The notes beneath the pieces were generated by a model that did no database searches, was not told the DNA's origin, and worked only from the letters and a program-made list of their open reading frames with translations. A DNA stretch of 64,000 nucleotides from DATADD01 sp046262355 (GTDB taxonomy: Bacteria; Actinomycetota; CADDZG01; WHSQ01), in the NCBI GenBank assembly GCA_046262355.1, contig JBHEMX010000005.1, positions 1 to 64,000 of the forward strand, written 5' to 3'. Position 1 is the first letter of the stretch; each line of letters begins with the position of its first letter. Below, in pieces: positions 8,435-16,684 of the stretch. The translations under genes and the position numbers were made by a program.

Positions 8435-10045
8435 TCACCCTCTCGCCGCTACGCGGAGCGCCGCACAGAGCTCGTCGTGCGCCTCCAGCTCCTCCTGCAG
8501 CGGGGAGAGCACGATGTCGCCGGCGACCGCCGCCACGTTGCGGACGAGCCGCCGCCGCGTCGTGCGCCCGCGGCGGCGCGCCCCCACGCGCGCCGCGGCC
8601 CCGCTCGCGGCGGCGAGCAGGAACCCGGTCGCCAGGCCGCCCAAGAGGAGGATCGTGGGGACGGGGATGTTGCGGACCTCGGGGACCGGTGGGTCGGGGA
8701 GCCGCAGCCACGCGATCCCGAAGAGCACGCCGAGCCACAGCGCACCGCAGGCGGCGACCACCAGCAGCAGCGCCTGTAGCGCTCGCATCACCGCCCACCA
8801 GCCGGGGGAGCGACCCGTGCCGAGGTCCACGCTCGTCACGGCGCGGTCGAGCTGCGACGGCAGAGCCACGGCAGCCTCGTGTGTGAGCGCTCGGACGCGC
8901 CCCGGCCACGGCTCCGGCAACTCGCGCGCGCTCGCCTGAGCGAGGTCTCGCAGGGCGCCGTCGATGCGGGCGCGCTGGACCGGCGTCGCCGGCGGCAGGG
9001 AGCTCACCCCTCCGTCGGCCGCGGGGAGGTCGAGGTGCAGGCGCCGCAGCGGGTCGGGCCGCAGGCGCCGCAGCCAGCGGGTCGGCGGCCAGCCCGTGGC
9101 CAGGGCGGCGCGGCGACGGTGCGCGCGCTGGACCGCGGCGACGACCACGGGCACGCCGGCGGCGTCCGCGAGCACGTCCACGAGCTCCGCGCGCACGCTT
9201 CGCTCGGGCGGGCGCGCGGCGCGCCGCTGCGCGCAGCGGCGCGCCAGGCGCGCGGCGACTTCATCGACGTCCGCGGCGAGACGCAGGGCGGCGGCTCGGC
9301 GCGCCTCGACGCGCGTCGCGAGAAGAGCGCGCAGGTGATCGACGCCCTCTCCGCTGCGCGCCGAGGTGGTCAGCAGCGGGACGGTCGCGAGCCCGTCCTG
9401 GGCAAGCAGCTTGCGGAGGTCTGCGGCGCATGCGTCGCGCGCGTCGGCGTCCAGCGCATCCACTTGGTTCAGCACGACGACCATCACCGCCGCGTGGCCG
9501 GCGAGCGGGCGAAGATACCGATCGTGCAGGGCCGCGTCGGCGTACTTCTGAGGATCCACTACCCACAGGAGCAGGTCGACGACCTTCACGAGCCGGTCGA
9601 CCTCGAGCCGGTGCCCGGCCTCGGTGGAGTCGTGGTCGGGAAGGTCGAGCAGCACGAGACCGTCGAGCCGGCGCTCACCGTTGGGACGGTGCTCGCGGTC
9701 GAGGCGGTGCCGGCGCGCCACCCCGAGCCAGTCGAGCAGCGCGGTTGCGTCGTCGGATCCCCACACGCATGCGTGCAGCGTCGCGGTCGTCGGCCGGAGC
9801 ACCCCGACGCTCGACAGCTCGTGGCCGGCCAGCTCGTTGAACAGCGACGACTTGCCGCTCCCCGTGGCGCCCGCGAGGGCCGCGACGGTCAGCTCGGTGC
9901 CCAGCCTGATGCGCCGGCCCGCTCGCATCACCACCGCTGTGGCGTCGTCGACGTCCTCGCCCTCGAGGCGGCCGCCCGCCACCCGCAACGCGTCCTCGAG
10001 CGCCGCAAGGCGCCGTTCGAGCCGCCCGGCCCGGCGCGCCGTCAC
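8435..10045 (-). CDS. Dynamin-like / YfjP-type membrane GTPase (second of pair)
   Basis: 536 residues from a GTG overlapping the upstream gene's stop (GTGA). G1 is GATGSGKSSLFN, a switch Thr lies in LRPTTATLH, G3 is LLDLPDHDS and G4 is NQVDAL. After the GTPase domain come Arg/Leu-rich helices and two hydrophobic segments (~residues 415-480: ALLLVVAACGALWLGVLFGI, ILLLGGLATGFLLAA). This is the layout of actinobacterial dynamin-family proteins that act in pairs on membranes. It forms a two-gene operon with the GTPase at 10042-11745. Role in vesicle formation, cytokinesis or membrane stress is inferred from the family. Confidence 0.78.
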   Translation of the reverse strand: MTARRAGRLERRLAALEDALRVAGGRLEGEDVDDATAVVMRAGRRIRLGTELTVAALAGATGSGKSSLFNELAGHELSSVGVLRPTTATLHACVWGSDDATALLDWLGVARRHRLDREHRPNGERRLDGLVLLDLPDHDSTEAGHRLEVDRLVKVVDLLLWVVDPQKYADAALHDRYLRPLAGHAAVMVVVLNQVDALDADARDACAADLRKLLAQDGLATVPLLTTSARSGEGVDHLRALLATRVEARRAAALRLAADVDEVAARLARRCAQRRAARPPERSVRAELVDVLADAAGVPVVVAAVQRAHRRRAALATGWPPTRWLRRLRPDPLRRLHLDLPAADGGVSSLPPATPVQRARIDGALRDLAQASARELPEPWPGRVRALTHEAAVALPSQLDRAVTSVDLGTGRSPGWWAVMRALQALLLVVAACGALWLGVLFGIAWLRLPDPPVPEVRNIPVPTILLLGGLATGFLLAAASGAAARVGARRRGRTTRRRLVRNVAAVAGDIVLSPLQEELEAHDELCAALRVAARG

Positions 10046-11745
10046 AGGCGCGCAGCGCCCACGGCCTCGGCCGCGCGCCGCAGCTCGCGTGCCTCCTCGG
10101 GCCCGGGGGCGAGCGGCTCGAGGAGCGCTCCGAAGCGATCCGCCTCGGCGGTGAGCAGCCGATCGACCCGCTCGAGCAGGTCGGCGCGGGCCGCCGCCGT
10201 CAGCGTCCGCACGGCTTGGTCGCCGAACAGAGCCTCCAGCAGCTTCTGACTCACCGTCGCCGTGCCGCCGGCGACCGCGATCTCGGCTCCGGTGAGACCA
10301 CCGGTCTGCGCGAAGACCATGATCATCAGCGCAGCGCCGACCGCGTTGACGCCGAAGGAGAGGGCCCGACCCGTCGCGCGCTTGGCCGCGCCTTCGTCCC
10401 TCACGAGCTCGAGTACCCGCTGCTGCCAGGAGCGCACCTCGTCGCCGAGGGCGCGCGCGAAGCGCGGGGAGGAGCGGTCGAGCGAGGCGCCGAGAGGCTC
10501 CAGCAGCGGCCGCCCCGCGGGCGCGTCCCTCCAGGCGGCCGCGGAGCGCTCCGCGGCGCGCTCCGCGGCCGCGACCACTACCGTCTCGACGCTGCTGCCG
10601 AGGGCCGTTGTGACCTCGGCGGCGGAGCCCGGCTCGCCCATCAGAGATCGTCGTATGCGGTCTCTCAGCCACCCGATGCGGCTCTCGAGCGAGCGCATGA
10701 GGTCGCCGGTGCCGACGACCTCCTGCCAGCGCGCGAGGACCTCACCGCGCAGCAGCGCTCCTCCGCTCAGGTCCTCCTCGACGTCGCGCGCGGCGCGCTC
10801 GTAGGACCCGAGGACGAGCCCCGTGAGCGACGCTAGCGTCGCCACCTCCGTGTCCACATGCGAGGTGACCGTGCCTACCCGTTCCTCAATGCTGCCCAGC
10901 GCGCCCTCGAGCGTCGTGCGGATGACCGCCGCGCGGGCCTCCGCGTCGGCGCCGAGGCGCTCCAACCAGGCCCGTACGGAAGCGAGTTGAGCGGGCGGGA
11001 TCATGCCTCGCTCGAGGGTCGTCTCCGGGACTACGAACACCTGTGCCGCGCCGAGGCCGTTGGCCACGAGCATCTCTTCGAGATGGCGCGGGACGTCGTC
11101 GAGAGCCTCGCCGGGGACCCGGTTGAGCACCAGCGCCACCGCCGTGCTGCGCGCCTGCGCCTTGTGCAGGAGCTCCCATGGGACCGCGTCGGCGTAGCGC
11201 GCCGCGGTCGTCACGAACAACCACAGGTCTGCCGCTGCGAGCAGCTGACCTGCGAGCTCTCGATTCGACTCGACCACCGAGTCGATGTCGGGCGCGTCGA
11301 GAAGGGCGAGGCCCGAAGGGACGGCGTCGTGTGCGATCACGCGCAGAGCGGCGTCGTCTCCGCCCGGTGCTCCGGTGGTGCGCACCAGGCCCGGAAGTAT
11401 CCGTTCGTCTCCGAACCGATCGAGCTCACCCGGATTGCAGATGAGGATCGGTGCGCGCGTGGTGGGGCGCAGGACGCCGGCCGGCGACAGCGGCGCGCCG
11501 ACGAGACTGTTGGCGATCGTCGACTTGCCACCGCCGGTGGAGCCTCCCAGGACCACGAGCAGAGGTGCGTCGAGCGCGCGCAGGCGCGGGAGGAGGTAGT
11601 CCTCGATCTGACCGACGAGTTCGTCGCGCACGCGTCGCACGCGGTCGCGGCCCGCGATCCGTAACGAGAGGCGGCATCCCCCCAGCCGGTCTCGCAGCTG
11701 GTGGAGCGCGTCGAGCAGTGCCGAGGGGGCGGAGGAAGAGGACAC
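10042..11745 (-). CDS. Dynamin-like membrane GTPase (first of pair)
   Basis: 567 residues from a GTG at 11745. P-loop GGSTGGGKSTIANSL, LRPTTRAPILI switch, LLDAPDIDSV (G3) and LNRVPG (G4) define a dynamin-family G domain; long charged helices follow. A hydrophobic stretch (ALSFGVNAVGAALMIMVFAQTGG) near residue 470 should insert into the membrane. GTG 11745 is preferred because the open frame upstream runs antisense into mscL. Paired, overlapping dynamin-like genes often work as hetero-oligomers. Divergent from mscL, another membrane-stress protein. Confidence 0.78.
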   Translation of the reverse strand: MSSSSAPSALLDALHQLRDRLGGCRLSLRIAGRDRVRRVRDELVGQIEDYLLPRLRALDAPLLVVLGGSTGGGKSTIANSLVGAPLSPAGVLRPTTRAPILICNPGELDRFGDERILPGLVRTTGAPGGDDAALRVIAHDAVPSGLALLDAPDIDSVVESNRELAGQLLAAADLWLFVTTAARYADAVPWELLHKAQARSTAVALVLNRVPGEALDDVPRHLEEMLVANGLGAAQVFVVPETTLERGMIPPAQLASVRAWLERLGADAEARAAVIRTTLEGALGSIEERVGTVTSHVDTEVATLASLTGLVLGSYERAARDVEEDLSGGALLRGEVLARWQEVVGTGDLMRSLESRIGWLRDRIRRSLMGEPGSAAEVTTALGSSVETVVVAAAERAAERSAAAWRDAPAGRPLLEPLGASLDRSSPRFARALGDEVRSWQQRVLELVRDEGAAKRATGRALSFGVNAVGAALMIMVFAQTGGLTGAEIAVAGGTATVSQKLLEALFGDQAVRTLTAAARADLLERVDRLLTAEADRFGALLEPLAPGPEEARELRRAAEAVGAARL

Positions 11746-11833
11746 GGCAGGGAGCGTACCCAAGCCTCCAAGTTGCGCGGCCTTCGCTCCTGCACACTGA
11801 GCGGGTCGGCGTCCGCACGCGAGAGGAGAAGTG

Positions 11834-12247
11834 ATGAGGAAGCTGCTGGCGGAGTTCAGGGACTTCATGCTGCGCGGCAACGTCTTCGAGCTCGCGGTCG
11901 CGTTCATCCTCGGCATAGCGTTCAACGAGGTGATCGGCTCCCTCGTGGACGACGTTCTCATGAATCTCATAGCGGCCCTCTTCGGGCGTCCCGACTTCGG
12001 TCACCTGACGTTCCGTGTCGGCGAGGGTGTCGTCAGGTACGGGTCGTTCGTGACCGCGACCACCGATCTCGTGCTCGTGTCACTCGCCCTCTTCTTCATC
12101 GTCAAGGCGTTCAACCGGGCCCGCGCCGTGAGGGGGCAAACGGCGGAGACCCCCACGACCAGGGACTGCCCCTACTGCATCACGAACATCCCGGTCCAGG
12201 CAGCCAGGTGCCCGGCCTGCACCAGCGATCTTCGTCCTTCGACGTAG
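11834..12247 (+). CDS. mscL: Large-conductance mechanosensitive channel MscL with C-terminal zinc ribbon
   Basis: 137 residues. LLAEFRDFMLRGNVFELAVAFILG is the amphipathic N-helix plus TM1, and LVLVSLALFFIVKAFNRAR is TM2, the normal MscL architecture. The tail continues with a CPYC-x10-CPAC pair (DCPYCITNIPVQAARCPACTSDL), a small zinc ribbon absent from E. coli MscL but common in actinobacterial relatives. ATG 11834 is used, with GAGGAG six bases upstream; GTG 11831 is possible. The homopentamer opens under membrane tension to release osmolytes. Confidence 0.9.
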   Translation: MRKLLAEFRDFMLRGNVFELAVAFILGIAFNEVIGSLVDDVLMNLIAALFGRPDFGHLTFRVGEGVVRYGSFVTATTDLVLVSLALFFIVKAFNRARAVRGQTAETPTTRDCPYCITNIPVQAARCPACTSDLRPST

Positions 12248-12408
12248 GCCTCAAGAGCCGCGCAGGTTCCGAAGAACAAGAGACGTGTCTCTCTCGCGAC
12301 GGGCGATCGTCCGATGACGACGAAGGACCCGGGCCGAGCACCGGCTGGAACCCCCGTCCGGCGCGCCCCGTGGACAGAGCGCGCGCGGGCACTGTGGCCG
12401 CCGGGCGC

Positions 12409-12600
12409 AGCATTCCCGACGAGGTATGGCGCCGGCGTCACCGAGCCATCCTTACGGTGCTGTGGCTGCACGTTCCGGCACTGGTCGCCTTCGCCCTCTG
12501 GCGCGCGTTCGGCGCGCTTTACCCCTTCGCAGAGATCGCGGCGGTAGCCGTCCCCGCGCTGATCGCGGGACTTGGGGCCCTGGATCCGCCTGGAGTTGTT
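12409..12600 (+). pseudogene. N-terminal remnant of a membrane sensor (GGDEF-type N-terminus)
   Basis: The plus frame reads SIPDEVWRRRHRAILTVLWL, then HVPALVAFALWRAFG and hydrophobic residues to about 12590. This resembles the first membrane segments of actinobacterial sensor diguanylate cyclases, which begin VPDEVWRxRH. No start codon with a ribosome site is clear. Similarity fades after about 12600, and no GGDEF or EAL motif follows. Apart from this remnant, 12248-12884 shows no intact gene. The identification rests on pattern recognition only. Confidence 0.4.
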
Positions 12601-12884
12601 TCCTCGTCTGTCGCTCCAGTGAGACATCCTGTTCCGTCTGCCCGGACCGTCGCCGACGGACGCAGGTCGAGAACCACCGGTCGGCGGTGCACTTGCGAAG
12701 CCTTCTACGCTGCACATGTCGACCTTTCGTCATCCAGCCACTCATGTTGTGGGCGAGGGACCTAAGGTCGGGACCGTCGGCGGCGGCGGCTCTTACGGGC
12801 GCGGGCCTCGCCCCCGGCTCCCGGCCCGCCGACGCGCCGGTCCCGCCCCCGGTACGCTCGACACATGGATGCGGGGGGACGGCC

Positions 12885-13658
12885 GTGCCGGTCGTGATCG
12901 GGACCTCGGGATGGATGTACAGGGACTGGCGAGAGCGCTTCTATCCCGCGGGCGTGACGCAGAAGGTGTGGCTCGAGTACTACGCGCAGCGCTTCCAGAC
13001 GGTCGAGTCCAACAACGCGTTCTACATGCTTCCCAAACCCGAGACGTTCGCCGCGTGGCGGCGGCGCACGCCCGAGGATTTCGTGATGGCCGTGAAGGTG
13101 AACCGTTACGTCACGCACATAAGGCGCCTGCGCGACGCGTGCGCCGCTGTGGACCGATTCATGGCGAACGCGCGCGAGCTCGGCTCCAAGCTGGGGCCCG
13201 TTCTGGTTCAGCTTCCGCCGAACCTCAAGGCCGACCTGCCGTCGCTCGACGAGGTCCTCGGTCGCTTCGGCTCGGACGTGCGCGTAGCCGTCGAGTTCAG
13301 ACACGACTCGTGGTTCTGCGACGAGGCGCGCGCGCTGCTGTCGGAGCACGGCGCGGCGCTGTGCCTTGCGGATCGCGGCTCGAAGCCGATCGCGCCCCTG
13401 TGGCGGACGACGGAGTGGTCCTATCTTCGCTTCCACGAGGGCCGAGCGTCGCCCCGTCCCTGCTACGGGAGGGTCGCGCTGCGCACTTGGGCGGCTCGTC
13501 TCGCCGAGACCTGGGGGGCCGCGGCCGACGTCTACGTCTTCTTCAACAACGACCCGCGCGGCTGCGCCTTGAGGGACGCTCGTCTCTTCGCGCGCGAGAT
13601 CCGCCGCGCCGGCCTCGAGCCCACGAGGGTCCCCCTCGAGCAGGTTCGGGTGGCATGA
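12885..13658 (+). CDS. DUF72 protein (first of tandem pair)
   Basis: 257 residues of the DUF72 TIM-barrel family. It starts VPVVIGTSGWMYRDWRERFYP. Family marks are YAQRFQTVESNNAFYMLP, FVMAVKVNRYVTHIRRL, LVQLPPNLKAD, VAVEFRHDSWF, YLRFHEG and VYVFFNNDPRGCA. The biochemical function of DUF72 is not established. GTG 12885 follows a GGGGGGA ribosome site. A second, more divergent DUF72 gene starts 21 bases after the stop, so the two are probably co-transcribed. Confidence 0.85.
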   Translation: MPVVIGTSGWMYRDWRERFYPAGVTQKVWLEYYAQRFQTVESNNAFYMLPKPETFAAWRRRTPEDFVMAVKVNRYVTHIRRLRDACAAVDRFMANARELGSKLGPVLVQLPPNLKADLPSLDEVLGRFGSDVRVAVEFRHDSWFCDEARALLSEHGAALCLADRGSKPIAPLWRTTEWSYLRFHEGRASPRPCYGRVALRTWAARLAETWGAAADVYVFFNNDPRGCALRDARLFAREIRRAGLEPTRVPLEQVRVA

Positions 13659-13679
13659 AGCGAGCGCGAGGCAGCTTCC

Positions 13680-14549
13680 GTGGGTGAAGTTCTGGTCGGG
13701 ACCGCATCGTGGACCGACAGGTCGCTCATCAAGTCGGGCTGGTACCCTAAGGGGGCGGACAGCTCAGAGGAGCGACTGCGCTACTACGCCTCACGCTTCC
13801 CCCTCGTTGAGGTGGACTCGACCTATTACTTCCCGCCCACGGCCAAGAACTCCGAGCTGTGGGTCCGGCGCACGCCGGCCGACTTCACCTTTAACATCAA
13901 GGCGTTCTCGCTGCTCACCCAGCACCCGACGAAGCGCGACGCGCTCAAGGACCTCGAGCTGCCCGAGGGCAAGAAGAGCATCTACATCGGAGACCTCGAT
14001 GCGGCCGTGGTCGACGAGGTCTGGGACCGCTTCATGGTCGCGCTCGAGCCGTTGCAGCGTGCGGGCAAGCTGGGCGCGCTGCTGTTCCAGTTCCCGCCCT
14101 GGTTCACGATCGGACGCGCCAATCGCTCCTACATCCTCGAGTGCGCCAAGCGCGCCGCGCCCGTGCCGATATGCGTCGAGTTCCGCAACAAGACGTGGAT
14201 GAGCGAGCGCAACCAGCGGGACACGCTCGAGTTCCTCGAGGGACACGGTCTTCCGTACGTCTGCGTGGACATGCCACAAGGGTTCACGAGCTCGATCCCT
14301 CCGGTGGTTGCGGCGACGGCCGACCTCGCCGTCGTCCGCTTCCACGGACACAGCGATGCCGAGTGGGAGAGTGGTTCGGTGCAGCGGCGTTTCAAGTACC
14401 TGTACTCGAAGGAGGAACTGGACTCCTGGGCGCCGCGCATCGTCAACCTCGCGCGCGCGGCCAAGACGACACAGGTGCTGATGAACAACTGCTACAGAGA
14501 TTACGCACAGCGCAACGCTAAGGAGCTGGCAGAACTCTTGAAAGCGTAG
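13680..14549 (+). CDS. DUF72 protein (second of pair); 3' end is the recurrent junction site
   Basis: 289 residues from GTG 13680. DUF72 marks: VLVGTASWTDRSLIKSGWYP, RFPLVEVDSTYYFPP, FNIKAFSLLTQHP, LLFQFPPWF, CVEFRNKTWM, VVRFHGH and MNNCYRDYAQRNAKELAEL at the C-terminus. Longer than its neighbour because of an insert around LELPEGKKSIYIGDLD. The function of DUF72 is unknown. The last ~65 bases recur, with mainly synonymous changes, at 15611, 16741, 20064 and 21506, each time without the rest of the gene. A truncated foreign gene fragment begins about 17 bases after this stop. Confidence 0.87.
   Translation: MGEVLVGTASWTDRSLIKSGWYPKGADSSEERLRYYASRFPLVEVDSTYYFPPTAKNSELWVRRTPADFTFNIKAFSLLTQHPTKRDALKDLELPEGKKSIYIGDLDAAVVDEVWDRFMVALEPLQRAGKLGALLFQFPPWFTIGRANRSYILECAKRAAPVPICVEFRNKTWMSERNQRDTLEFLEGHGLPYVCVDMPQGFTSSIPPVVAATADLAVVRFHGHSDAEWESGSVQRRFKYLYSKEELDSWAPRIVNLARAAKTTQVLMNNCYRDYAQRNAKELAELLKA
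14481..14549 (+). repeat. DUF72 3'-end unit A (parental copy)
   Basis: Codes for MNNCYRDYAQRNAKELAELL plus two residues and the stop. This is the in-gene copy of the unit repeated as B-E downstream. Confidence 0.7.
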
Positions 14550-14565
14550 GAGAGTCGATGCATGG

Positions 14566-14826
14566 CTCAGACGCCCCAACGCCGTTTTGCTATTTGACGG
14601 CGTCTTCCTTCTTCGGTCGGAATTGCGTGACGCGTGGGACGTCAGCTTGTTTCTTGAAGTTGAATGGGACGAGGGCCTGCGCCGAGTGCTCGATCGCGAC
14701 TCGACCTGGATGGGCTCGCGTGCTGACGTGAAGGAGAGGTATCTGCGCAGATACATCCCGGGTCAGCCGCGAGAGAGTTGGCTGATCTTCTACGAACGGA
14801 GTGAATCCAAGAGGAGTACTCGCTAG
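14566..14826 (+). pseudogene. 5'-truncated fragment of a uridine-kinase-like P-loop protein
   Basis: The frame reads RPNAVLLFDGVFLLRSELRD, then DVSLFLEVEWDEGLRRVLDRD and ERYLRRYIPGQPRESW. This is the C-terminal half of the uridine kinase-like family common in Actinobacteria (consensus LLFDGVFLLRPEL...RYIPGQ). The Walker A half is missing. Homology starts about 17 bases after the DUF72 stop, so the breakpoint coincides with that gene's end. The last residues depart from the family. A TTG at 14587 could start translation, but a functional kinase is impossible. Confidence 0.65.
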
Positions 14827-15255
14827 TCGGTAGCTTCCATCTGGGATTTGAGTTTTGGTAATGCGCGCGCGAGGTATCGATGCATCATTCTCCCGAAGAT
14901 TGGTCGGCCGAGGGGAGAAAGTGGTCCGGTCATCCAGGCGAGGAACCATATGCGTGTGCGGTTGTCATCGATTTCCTCGAACTTGTGCTCGAAGCAGGTG
15001 GTTACTCCAAAGGACCTTCCTTCCCAGACCCAGCGGTGCGGGCGGGTCGTACTCGGTCACGATCATCTTGTTGCGCGGGCCCGCGCGCATATGCATCAAA
15101 ACCTGAGTCGAAGCCGTCAGGTCCCCACGTGGGGTCGGCTCCATCCGCCGGATGTGACCCGCCCAGCTTGGCCAGTCCTCCAGATGAGCGAGATGTTTCC
15201 AGGCTGATGACAGAGGTCGATTTACGACGATTCGCTCGTGCACTACCTCACGCAT
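14823..15255 (-). pseudogene. SRPBCC-family protein with frameshift
   Basis: Start at ATG 15255 after a GGAAGGAG site: MREVVHERIVVNRPLSSAWK, then LAHLEDWPSWAGHIRRMEPT, a START/SRPBCC-type lipid- or ligand-binding fold. The frame is lost near 15034-15041. In the next frame the protein continues RWVWEGRSFGVTTCFEHKFE, NRTRIWFLAWMTGP and RPIFGRMMHRYLARALPKLK to a TAG at 14823, as the family expects. One base gained or lost explains it. Its stop overlaps that of the kinase fragment on the other strand. The product, if made, lacks the C-terminal helix. Confidence 0.7.
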
Positions 15256-15365
15256 TGCCACTCCTTCCTGTAGCTGAGTAGCCGAGCCTAGGTCCCACGG
15301 CGACAGCGGCGGCGTACATTCGCAGACTTGGTGATGGAGGGGCTGCTGCTCGAATCGGGCTCTGA

Positions 15366-15524
15366 CCTCCCAGAGCGCACGGCCGGCGACCCTTCGACCA
15401 GAGATCGAGATCAATGATCAGCCGACCCGCTATCAGTCGACTAGGCAAGTTGGTAGGCCACGTTGCCTCGAAGGAGCAGTGGGGGATAGACGACGCTATG
15501 AGGCTGATTCTCGCCTTGGGCTAA
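15366..15524 (+). pseudogene. 3' fragment of a MazF/PemK toxin gene
   Basis: This segment aligns base for base with 17940-18128 inside the intact MazF-like gene, with few substitutions. About 25-30 bases are missing in the middle (after GATCAGCCGACCCGC). Both copies end with the same stop and continue ACGAG. The 5' half is missing. It shows that a second copy of the TA module once stood here and decayed. The preceding 15256-15365 has no recognisable gene. Confidence 0.75.
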
Positions 15525-15530
15525 ACGAGG

Positions 15531-15676
15531 CGATAGTCGCGATAAATATCGGGCTTTCGCTCAGCGGCGACCAGCGGGCCCGTATCTAGCACAGCGCTTA
15601 TCAGGGCATAGACAACTGCTACAGGGATTACGCGCAGCGCAACGCCAAGGAACTCGCGGAACTGTTACAAAGTCAG
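15531..15676 (+). repeat. Junction repeat B (leader part + DUF72 3' end)
   Basis: A leader beginning CGATAGTCGCGATAAATATC runs ~70 bases, then a segment coding DNCYRDYAQRNAKELAELL, in frame with nothing upstream. It follows directly on the mazF remnant. Confidence 0.75.
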
Positions 15677-15688
15677 CATGACTCCTGA

Positions 15689-15859
15689 AGCGCTACCTCA
15701 CTTATCAGATGTGCTGAGTGTGGACACGAGCATCAGCCCGACGTCATTGAGGACGTACTTGATGACGGAACGGAGATGATGTGTATCTGGTGCGTTTGTG
15801 GTGACTACGAACATGATCCTGACGGGAACTACATCGCAGAACAGGATCCAAGTCGCTAG
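15689..15859 (+). pseudogene. Small zinc-ribbon-like reading frame lacking a start
   Basis: The open frame reads LIRCAECGHEHQPDVIEDVL, then DDGTEMMCIWCVCGDYEHD and a TAG at 15857. Cys pairs C-x2-C and C-x2-C-x-C look like a metal-binding knuckle. No ATG, GTG or TTG stands before the first Cys pair, and the frame begins right after junction repeat B. I therefore take it as a 5'-truncated gene. The two ATGs inside would leave only the second knuckle. Family not recognised. Confidence 0.35.
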
Positions 15860-15910
15860 CAACTGGCTGCCCAGTTCGTTTCTGTCACACCTTATCTTCA
15901 TCATCGTGGG

Positions 15911-16150
15911 ATGGCGCGACGGTGGCATCCCAAGAAGGAGGTGGAACGTGCTCTTCGATTTGCACAAGCCCATGGCTGGGCTGTGAGGCCCACTTGCGGA
16001 GGACATCGATGGGGCGAGATGAATTGTGGTCATGGTGGGCCAGATGCCTGCCGTGTCTCGATCCGGTCAACGCCCAAGAATCCTGGCAATCACGCCAGGC
16101 GCCTGATGCAGCTCGTGCGAAACTGTCCTCATCAGCATCCAGGAGTGTGA
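15911..16150 (+). CDS. HicA-like small protein (putative toxin of a two-gene module)
   Basis: 79 residues: MARRWHPKKEVERALRFAQA, HGWAVRPTCGGHRWGEMNC and VSIRSTPKNPGNHARRLM. I recall homologues of this conserved small protein, usually beside a relative of the next gene. A helix, then a GW strand, a GH-x-W-G strand and a P-rich loop before a C-terminal helix match the dsRBD-like order of HicA mRNA interferases, with His in GGHRWG at the place of the HicA catalytic His. That assignment is inference. It ends one base before the next ATG, so the two are coupled. Codon use is less GC-rich than the backbone. Confidence 0.6.
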   Translation: MARRWHPKKEVERALRFAQAHGWAVRPTCGGHRWGEMNCGHGGPDACRVSIRSTPKNPGNHARRLMQLVRNCPHQHPGV

Positions 16151-16151
16151 A

Positions 16152-16409
16152 ATGAGTGAATTTAGGTTCACATTGACTGTCGAGGGAGCGGACATCCTGA
16201 GCGATGCGTCTCAGGAGGCGCTCTACGAAGCTGGCTGTGATGACGCTACGTTGGGCGTTAGCGAGGGGGTCCAAACGGCCGAGTTCGACCGTCAGGCCGG
16301 CGACTTTTCCGAGGCCGTAGCCAGCGCCATCAAACAGGTAGAGAGGGCTGTGCCGGGCGCCAAGGTGGTCGACGTACATCGTGAGGAGGACATTGCTGCC
16401 CCGCGGTAA
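16152..16409 (+). CDS. Partner of the HicA-like protein (putative antitoxin domain)
   Basis: 85 residues: MSEFRFTLTVEGADILSDAS, ALYEAGCDDATLGVSEGVQT and AEFDRQAGDFSEAVASAIKQ. The YEAGCDDATxG...FDReA pattern occurs, as I recall, in longer actinobacterial proteins that add a C-terminal helix-turn-helix. Here the protein stops at EEDIAAPR, so the DNA-binding part is missing or the family has a short form. An AGGAG site lies at 16141. It overlaps the HigA-like frame at 16393. An antitoxin role is inferred from gene order only. Confidence 0.6.
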   Translation: MSEFRFTLTVEGADILSDASQEALYEAGCDDATLGVSEGVQTAEFDRQAGDFSEAVASAIKQVERAVPGAKVVDVHREEDIAAPR

Positions 16410-16684
16410 TCGTCGTCCGACACACCCTGGCGAGATACTTCTCGAGGAGCACTTGGAGCCACTGGGCGTCAGCCGGGTGGCACTGGCCGAGCATCTCGGC
16501 ATTTCTGTCCGCCGGAATCAACGAGCCGGTTCGGGGAAAGCGAGGCGTGACCGCGGAAATGGCTTGGCTGCTCGGCGCCTCCCTTGGGATCACGCCCGAG
16601 TTCTGGAACAATCTCCAGGCGAAACACGATCTGGCGCGGCATCGGCCTAAGAAGAAAGTTCGTCAGCTGAGGGCTGGCAGATAG
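16393..16684 (+). pseudogene. higA: HigA-type XRE antitoxin with +1 frameshift
   Basis: TTG 16393 follows AGGAGGA at 16384-16390. The first frame reads NRRPTHPGEILLEEHLEPLG, VSRVALAEHLGISVRR, the HigA/VapI start and half the helix-turn-helix. At 16516 one extra A breaks the frame. In the next frame the family consensus resumes: INEPVRGKRGVTAEMAWLLG, GITPEFWNNLQAKHDLARH, ending at TAG 16682-16684. As it stands the product cannot bind DNA. No HigB toxin gene precedes it; the HicA-like pair does. A single-base assembly error is the alternative. Confidence 0.8.

Noticed and set aside
15698..16033. 111-codon minus-strand frame
   Set aside because: It overlaps the plus-strand Cys-rich frame and the HicA-like gene, which have better protein character and a coupled downstream gene.
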